Positions 1 to 5,626 of a stretch of DNA of 5,626 nt are shown here, piece after piece; position 1 is the stretch's first letter, and the number at the start of each line of letters is the position of its first letter. The stretch comes from Candidatus Altimarinota bacterium (GTDB lineage Bacteria > Patescibacteriota > Gracilibacteria > BD1-5 > UBA2023). Below the pieces are notes generated by a model. It made no database searches. It saw only the letters and a list, made by a program, of their open reading frames with translations, and had not been told where the DNA came from. A program made the position numbers and the translations under genes. The stretch covers positions 1 to 5,626 of the forward strand of contig CALREC010000055.1 of the NCBI GenBank assembly GCA_943355085.1, given 5' to 3'.

Positions 1-75
1 CTTGATTTCTTCCGCATCTACTCTCGTGCTCTCTCCGACTCAGAGATCCAGGCATTGTACAAGGCGACAAAATAA
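1..75 (+). CDS. C-terminal end of a LamG-domain protein (5' truncated by window edge)
   Basis: The first 24 codons read LDFFRIYSRALSDSEIQALY followed by KATK and a TAA stop at 73-75. The pattern (D-x-x-R-I-Y-x-R-A-L-S-x-x-E-I-x-x-L) is the typical C-terminal strand and tail of LamG/concanavalin-A-like domains, which in bacteria are mostly found in secreted or surface proteins that bind glycans or other surfaces. The rest of the gene lies left of the window, so length, signal peptide and other domains are unknown. A second, diverged copy of this tail occurs at 1422-1493 (about 72% nucleotide identity over 72 aligned bases, counted by eye), on the other side of the ATPase gene. Family assignment rests on a short but characteristic motif. 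Confidence 0.7.
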   Translation, partial: LDFFRIYSRALSDSEIQALYKATK

Positions 76-76
76 T

Positions 77-104
77 TTGCAATTATCGTTAAATAATCTA
101 TACT
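77..104 (+). promoter_or_regulatory. Putative sigma-70-type promoter of the ATPase gene
   Basis: TTGCAA (77-82) and TATACT (99-104) are separated by 16 bases, close to the usual primary-sigma consensus. Transcription would start near 111, leaving a leader of about 36 bases before the ATG at 147. The region is generally AT-rich, so chance matches are easy. A competing TATTAA-like box near 133-138 would give an almost leaderless transcript. Confidence 0.4.
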
Positions 105-107
105 ACC

Positions 108-131
108 GTAAAAATTAACGCAAATTTTTAC
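108..131 (+). repeat. AT-rich inverted repeat in the ATPase leader
   Basis: GTAAAAATT (108-116) and AATTTTTAC (123-131) are perfect inverted repeats of 9 bases around a 6-base loop, AACGCA. The hairpin would sit at the 5' end of the ATPase message if the promoter at 77-104 is used. With only two G-C pairs the stem is weak. It could be an operator, a leader hairpin, a weak terminator for the LamG gene ending at 75, or a composition accident. Confidence 0.4.
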
Positions 132-146
132 TATTAAATACGATTT

Positions 147-1289
<1,143 letters not shown>

Positions 1290-1523
1290 TCAGTATCACA
1301 GAAGAGTTTTTCAGCTTTTACCGATGGAGTAAAGACAAATAACATGATAATTCCATTATTTAATAAATTTAATAGTTCTATTTTTTCTATTTGAAATACC
1401 ACAAATCTTTTTTCTGGCTCTCTCGACGAAGTCCGCATCTACAAACGAGCACTCTCCGATTCAGAAATCCAGACATTGCACCAAGCGAAGGAATGCGATG
1501 AAATTATATTTTTGAATTTCTAG
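1290..1523 (+). pseudogene. Headless LamG-domain remnant (C-terminal about 77 codons)
   Basis: Directly after the ATPase stop, in the same frame, an open stretch runs to TAG at 1521-1523. It contains FTDGVKTNN (like the 'Y-x-D-G-x' hairpin of LamG domains), then IGNTTNLFSGSLDEVRIYKR and ALSDSEIQTLHQAK, the C-terminal half of a LamG domain. The Gly of IGNTT is UGA (1392-1394), as expected for this code. There is no plausible start with a leader: the only ATG (1344) lies inside the domain. The first half of the domain is missing, so I call it a 5'-truncated remnant. Alternatives are that it is read from ATG 1344 as a peptide of about 59 residues, or made by read-through of the ATPase TAA. The reading frame is intact, so truncation may be fairly recent or the segment may still be used. 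Confidence 0.65.
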
Positions 1524-1531
1524 GAAATCGG

Positions 1532-1537
1532 TATAAT
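1532..1537 (+). promoter_or_regulatory. -10 box of the dnaG-rpoD operon
   Basis: A perfect TATAAT lies 26 bases before the dnaG ATG at 1564. Transcription would begin near 1543-1545, leaving a leader of about 20 bases without a Shine-Dalgarno. No good -35 is present at 17-base spacing (the bases there are TTTTTG); TTGAAT at 1512-1517 has only a 14-base spacer. The box lies just past the TAG of the LamG remnant. Confidence 0.5.
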
Positions 1538-1563
1538 GGCGAAAAATTACACAACAATTGGTT

Positions 1564-3264
1564 ATGTCCATCTCACAAGAAGTAGAATCCAAAATCAATA
1601 TCGTCGAGCTTGCTTCACGATATTTGCAGATGAAAAAAGCAGGTGTAAACTATAAAGCACTCTGCCCTTTTCATACGGAAAAAACCGCTTCATTTGTCAT
1701 CTCTCCGGTCAAAAATCTTGCTTATTGTTTCTCTTGTCACCACGGAGGTGGTCCGATAAGATTCATGATGGAGATAGAGAAAATGGAGTTCGGAGAAGCT
1801 CTGCATGCACTCGCAAAAGAGGCGGGTGTTGAGCTTAAAACTGATTACTACAAAGAACGAGGAGAAAAAACAGGTGATATCTATGACATGCACCGCATAG
1901 CCACCGATTTTTACTCCGAAGAGATCCTAAAAGCAGAAAATATTGAGAAGCTCAACTACCTATTAAAACGAGGTATTGCTATGGAAACCATAGATCGATT
2001 CAAGCTCGGATATTCTGGTAATCCTCGTGAATTGTTTGCTCGCCTAAAGGACAAGGGGTTTACCGAACAAAATATCATCGATTCTTGAATATTTGTGAGT
2101 CCAGGGCGTGATAAGTTTTATGGCCGTATTGTCTTCCCTATCGCGAACTTCGCGGGTCATACAGTCGCCTTTACGGGACGTATAACGGGGACATGAGAAC
2201 CAAAGTATTTAAACTCCCCCGTTTCTGATATTTTCAATAAAAGTGCTATTCTTTATGGGTTTCATCTCGCCAAGAGTACCATTGCCAAAGAACAAAGTGT
2301 CATAATAGTCGAAGGACAGATGGACACAGTTGCACTCCACCAAGCAGGCATCTACAATGCTGTGGGGATTAGTGGAACCGCACTGACCAAAGAGCATATC
2401 ACTCTCATAAAACGATTCACGAAAAAACTCTATCTCTGTCTCGATGGGGACAAGGCAGGAGTAGAGGCGACATTTAAAAGCCTAGAAAATCTCTACAACG
2501 AAGATTTGGATATATATGTTATTTCATTACCAGATGCCAAAGATCCAGATGAGTTCATAAAATCGGGTGGAGATTTCCGAGAAGAAACCAAAAAAGCGCT
2601 AACCCCTATAGCCTTCTATATAAAAGAAGGGGCAAAAAGATATGATATAGCCGAGATGACAGGAAAAAAGGCGATATGGGAAGAATTGAAAAAAATGCTC
2701 AAACATATCAAAAATCCGATCGAGATAGATGCATATATCCGAGAGATCGGAAAGATACTGAATCTCTCGACCGATGTGCTCTACTCAGAACTCAAAAGTT
2801 TTCGAGAAAAACGAATTATCGATGAAGTAAATATCCATAATAAATTTGATCGTGTTGAGCTCCTTGCTGGATATATACGACTTTATGTACTTTTTGACTT
2901 GTTTTTAGAAAAATTTCAGTATACTCTCGATGATGGAATCTGTATTCCCTCTTTTTTCGTTATTAAAAATTTGTTCTCCAAGCGAGACATACAAGGAAAA
3001 AACGAGGAGATCACACATTCTGAAGATACAGATCGTTTTTCAGCCATAGAGCTCTACATTGAAGAGGAAAATACTACCCTATCACAGGATGTTATCACTC
3101 TCAAGTTTTTAGAACTTGTTGGATATATCAATAAACTCTGTTTTGAACAAGAAAAAAAAGCGCTTCTTTCCGACATAGACCCAAATAGTGCCGAATATAT
3201 CATTCGCCACAGGGAACTTCAGGAGAAAGCAAAAAATATGGGCATAAAGATGAACAGAGGATAG
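1564..3264 (+). CDS. dnaG: DNA primase DnaG (UGA-recoded)
   Basis: DnaG makes the short RNA primers for Okazaki fragments and works with the replicative helicase at the fork. The 566-residue product has near-normal length for the family. The N-terminal CHC2 zinc-binding domain shows C34-x2-H37 and C55-x2-C58 (CPFH ... CFSC). The catalytic core has FTGRITGTGEPKYLNSP near 203-219, the Toprim glutamate in VEGQMD (E250) and the metal-binding pair in LDGDKAG (D294, D296). A helical C-terminal region follows, less conserved, as expected for the helicase-binding domain. Two codons are UGA: G175 (DSGIF, where other primases have a-G-l) and G211 (the Gly of GEPKYLNSP). An in-frame TAA at 1534-1536 bounds the start. 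I chose ATG 1564; TTG 1558 would add two residues. It ends in TAG, 28 bases before rpoD, which suggests cotranscription. Confidence 0.95.
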
Positions 3265-3292
3265 ACTCACTTTAACACTTTTTCTTACGCCT

Positions 3293-4843
3293 ATGTCAAA
3301 GAAAGATCAAAAAAAAGACGTAAGTCATATCGAAGAGATAGATCTCAATACTATCATGAGTCCAGATGCTATTTTTGATCTCGGTAAGATCCGAGAAAAA
3401 GCGATTCTCTCAAAAGACATATCCACTGTAACACTCAAAGAGGACGATATAGAAGATCATAACGATGGTTCGGAAGAGCATCATGATGATCTTGATTTAC
3501 ACCCCCATGAACTGGATGAAATGATAGAAGATGATCTTCTGCCGCTAAAAGACGAAGATCTTCTCTTGCTTGAGGATGATCTCGGAGATTTTGAAGACAT
3601 GGATGAAGACGATGAAGAATGAGATGAAGACGATGAAGGAGATGGAGGGGAAAATAGAGGGAGAAAAAAACGAGAACGTGGACTCAAAAAAGTACCCATC
3701 GAGCGTACTGCTGATAAACGAAGAATCTGAAAATGATTACAAAAATTCATCGACATCTCCGTACCTGCAGAGTTTCTGGAGGGTCTTTCTGAAAATCTCC
3801 AACTCCTCATAAAAAAAGGGAAAGTGGAGGGGAAAATCACATACGATGAGCTCTTGGCAGCGATGCCTCATGCCGAGGACGACGTGGATAAGCTCGACGA
3901 CATCTATACTCGACTCATGAAAATGAATATCGAAATTGTCGATAGTTTTGACAAAGACGAGATGTTTAAGCCCGGTCATACCAGTGAAGAAAAGGCTCAA
4001 GAGATTGATCTGTCTGATATTTCAGACGACTCTATCCGAATGTATCTGAACGAGATTGGACGATTTCACCTCATCGACGCCGAAGAAGAAGTACGTCTCG
4101 GACGGCTTATCAAAAAAGGCTCTCAGGACGCTCGAAAAAAGCTCGCCGAAGCCAATCTGCGTCTCGTAGTATCGATCGCGAAAAAGTATATGGGGCGTGG
4201 ACTCGGACTCCTAGATCTCATCCAAGAGGGAAATGTTGGACTTTTCCGTGCGGTCGATAAATTTGACCCAGAAAAAGGATTCAAGTTCTCGACCTATGCC
4301 ACTTGGTGGATACGACAATGAGTGACTCGTGCGATTGCGGACCAAGCCCGAACTATCCGTGTTCCTGTACATATGGTCGAGACTATCAACCGATTCACGC
4401 ATACATTCCGTCGATTGACTCAGGATCTTGCACGTGAGCCGCTCATGGAAGAGCTTGCACTCGAGCTCGATATGGATATCCGCAAGGTGCGTCAGATTAT
4501 GCGTATCTCGCAGGATATCCTCTCACTCGACTCACCTGTATGAGGCGAAGAAGACACCACACTTGGAGACTTCGTAGAAGACGACAAGTACCTGACTCCA
4601 GACAAGGCAGCCAACCTAACACTCCTCAAAGAAAATCTCTACGAGATGCTCGATTTCTTGACTCCACGTGAGCGCAAAATCGTCATCATGCGATTCGGAC
4701 TCGACGGAGGCGAGATTCATACGCTTGAAGAGGTCGGAAAAGAATTCTGAGTAACCCGAGAGCGTGTCCGTCAGATCGAAGCGAAGACCCTCGAGAAGCT
4801 CAAGAGTCATCCGAGTGCTGATAAGATACGATTCTTTAATTAA
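3293..4843 (+). CDS. rpoD: Primary RNA polymerase sigma factor RpoD/SigA (UGA-recoded)
   Basis: This is the housekeeping sigma factor, which directs RNA polymerase to -10/-35 promoters. The product has 516 residues. The N-terminus holds an acidic low-complexity stretch (about 50-125, rich in D and E), then a basic patch (about 122-144, with RKKRER and DKRR). A region 1.1-like domain follows (about 150-217, with GKITYDELL). Region 1.2 starts near 245 ([12 protein letters not shown]). Region 2 includes [30 protein letters not shown] and ATWWIRQ (ending at 342). Region 3 has [11 protein letters not shown] and LGDFVED. Region 4 has the helix-turn-helix [19 protein letters not shown] (480-498). 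Six codons are UGA: residues 110, 146, 148, 343, 417 and 486. The last is the conserved Gly of EFGVTRER. It lies 28 bases after dnaG, the classical operon order. No Shine-Dalgarno precedes the ATG. It ends with TAA at 4841-4843. Confidence 0.96.
3602..3638 (+). repeat. In-frame 16-base direct repeat in the acidic tract of rpoD
   Basis: GATGAAGACGATGAAG occurs at 3602-3617 and exactly again at 3623-3638, offset by 21 bases (seven codons), so each copy encodes the same D-E-D-D-E run. The UGA codon for Gly110 (3620-3622) lies between the copies. This looks like expansion by slippage of an acidic linker. Confidence 0.75.
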
Positions 4844-4846
4844 ACG

Positions 4847-4867
4847 GAATCTCATGTAAGGAGATTC
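4847..4867 (+). terminator. Short hairpin between rpoD and the YceD-like gene
   Basis: GAATCTC (4847-4853) and GAGATTC (4861-4867) are perfect 7-base inverted repeats with a 7-base loop, starting four bases after the rpoD stop. The following bases are pyrimidine-rich (ATCTTTCTTT) but contain no proper T tract. It may be a weak terminator or attenuator that lowers expression of the next gene, or a 3'-end stabilising stem. TAAGGAG (4857-4863) overlaps the loop and stem but is 20 bases from the next ATG. Confidence 0.35.
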
Positions 4868-4883
4868 TCAAACATCTTTCTTT

Positions 4884-5237
4884 ATGTTCGAACTTAGTGT
4901 TGCAGACTTACTTGCAAGTTATGCTGGAGATTCCAGAGAACTCGCCTTTGAGGGTGAAGTTATCCCAGAATATTATCCAGACCTTACATTTACAGGGCCT
5001 TTACATTTTGCTCTGAAACTCATCGCCTTGGACGATGGAGTAGAGGTGATTTTTGAGGCTCTCTCCGCACAAGTAGGATACGGTTGAGAAACTCACAGCG
5101 TGTCTCTCGCTCAGGTTCCACGGACCTTTCGTGAACGGTATGACCCACTCGCACCCGATGATATAAAGTTTGTGAGCAAAGGAAATATCGACCTGAAAGA
5201 GGTTATCTATGAGGAAATCATGATGGCCATACTATAA
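4884..5237 (+). CDS. Small YceD/DUF177-like protein (UGA-recoded)
   Basis: The product has 117 residues with UGA at 5085-5087 read as Gly68, ending in two consecutive TAA codons. The layout resembles the YceD (DUF177) family: an N-terminal FEGEV strand, then TGPLHFALKLIALDDGVEVI, a middle strand EALSAQVGYG, then FRERYDPL, and a C-terminal NIDLKEVIYEEIMMAIL that matches the 'i-D-L-x-x-l-v-x-E-x-l-x-L-a-l' ending of that family. YceD proteins are linked to 23S rRNA accumulation and large-subunit biogenesis, and their genes usually stand next to rpmF (ribosomal protein L32). Two caveats: the C-x-R-C pair common in YceD is absent (this protein has no Cys at all), and no rpmF follows. The assignment rests on pattern only. 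It lies 40 bases after rpoD on the same strand, with a hairpin between, so it may be part of the same transcript. No Shine-Dalgarno is seen at normal spacing. Confidence 0.5.
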
Positions 5238-5250
5238 TAACACTGAAAAT

Positions 5251-5290
5251 CTAAAAAAATCCTACACGATATCGTGTAGGATTTTTTTAG
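5251..5290. terminator. Bidirectional intrinsic terminator (perfect 40-bp palindrome)
   Basis: The 40 bases are an exact palindrome: CTAAAAAAATCCTACACGAT followed by its reverse complement. The core stem TCCTACACG/CGTGTAGGA is flanked by seven As on the left and seven Ts on the right, so on either strand a hairpin is followed by a U tract. It sits between the stop of the YceD-like gene (5237) and the stop of the convergent trxB (5297), as expected for a shared terminator. Confidence 0.92.
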
Positions 5291-5296
5291 TCCAGA

Positions 5297-5626
5297 CTAG
5301 CCCTGGCGCATATGATCTTCGTGTATACTATGAGCTGCGAGACAACCTTCTGCGGCACTCATGATCGTTTGCTTAAATTTATTGGAATTGGTGGTAAGAT
5401 CTCCTGCAGCGTAGAGTCATTTGACAGATGTTTCTTGTCGCTTGTCGACAACCAGACAACCTTCTGCATCTTTTTGCAGCTGAAATGAATCTACGAGTGA
5501 GACATTGGGGATGCTTCCAACAGCAACAAATATACCATCAGCTTGTATGTGCCTTCAGGATTTGAGGACAACTTCTTCCATGAACAAAGCTCATCCGATT
5601 TCTTCAACTTCTTCATTGAGCACCAG
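5297..5626 (-). CDS. trxB: Thioredoxin reductase, C-terminal part (UGA-recoded, 5' end outside window)
   Basis: The minus strand is open from the right edge to TAG (5299-5297), giving the last 109 residues. They include ADGIFVAVGSIPN, the typical end of the NADPH domain, then CLVVDKRQETSVKGLYAAGD, the strand and FAD-binding GD motif of the final FAD domain, and TIMSAAEGCLAA, the helix usually written 'x-A-A-x-x-G-x-x-A-A'. The enzyme transfers electrons from NADPH via FAD to thioredoxin. Its redox CxxC lies upstream of this part, so it cannot be checked here. Three codons are UGA (plus-strand TCA at 5591-5593, 5555-5557 and 5417-5419); the last gives the Gly before LYAAGD, conserved in the family. 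A related FAD/NAD(P) reductase, such as a ferredoxin-NADP reductase of TrxB type or an AhpF-like protein, is possible because only the C-terminus is visible. Confidence 0.85.

Noticed and set aside
2894..2925. TTGACT ... TATACT promoter-like pair inside dnaG for rpoD
   Set aside because: The spacer is 20 bases, longer than primary-sigma promoters tolerate well, and it lies over 360 bases upstream of rpoD within coding sequence.
3570..3812. Plus-strand open frame overlapping rpoD in another frame
   Set aside because: It is a low-complexity Met/Lys/Glu frame shadow; the rpoD frame continues through this stretch once UGA is read as Gly.
3481..3840. Minus-strand open frame encoding a serine-rich protein
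   Set aside because: It is the antisense of the Asp/Glu-rich GAT/GAA/GAC repeats of rpoD, which read as Ser codons on the other strand. It has no domain and rpoD is certain.
4857..4863. TAAGGAG as ribosome binding site of the YceD-like gene
   Set aside because: It is 20 bases before the ATG, far beyond normal spacing, partly inside a hairpin, and no start codon in frame lies at suitable distance.

Overview
The window comes from a bacterium that reads UGA as glycine (genetic code 25), which points to candidate phylum Gracilibacteria (BD1-5) or its relative Absconditabacteria (SR1). Under the standard code nearly every gene here is cut into pieces by in-frame TGA. Read as glycine, those TGAs rejoin six clean reading frames, and many fall on conserved glycines: the first Gly of a Walker A loop, the Gly before EPKYLNSP in DnaG, the Gly of EFGVTRER in sigma region 4, and the Gly before LYAAGD in thioredoxin reductase. 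I count 18 such codons. Every gene end seen is TAA or TAG.

Layout: (1) 1-75 is the last 24 codons of a LamG/concanavalin-A-like surface protein gene entering from the left. (2) 147-1289 is a complete AAA_14/DUF4143 ATPase gene, AT-rich, with its own likely promoter. (3) 1290-1523 is a headless second LamG C-terminus, homologous to the fragment at 1-75, so the ATPase sits between two LamG tails. (4) 1564-3264 dnaG (primase) and 3293-4843 rpoD (primary sigma factor) form a short version of the classical macromolecular-synthesis operon, preceded by a TATAAT box. (5) 4884-5237 is a small gene resembling the YceD/DUF177 family. (6) A perfect 40-bp palindrome (5251-5290) lies between it and a convergent gene. 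(7) 5297-5626, minus strand, is the C-terminal part of thioredoxin reductase, running off the right edge.

The right two thirds is a housekeeping core: replication priming, transcription initiation, a probable ribosome-related factor and redox maintenance. The left third (LamG pieces plus ATPase) looks accessory and rearranged. None of the four visible start codons has a Shine-Dalgarno sequence at normal spacing. I see no RNA genes, CRISPR array or recognisable insertion sequence. The main unusual biology is the recoded UGA; I do not see evidence for a wholly new multi-gene system.
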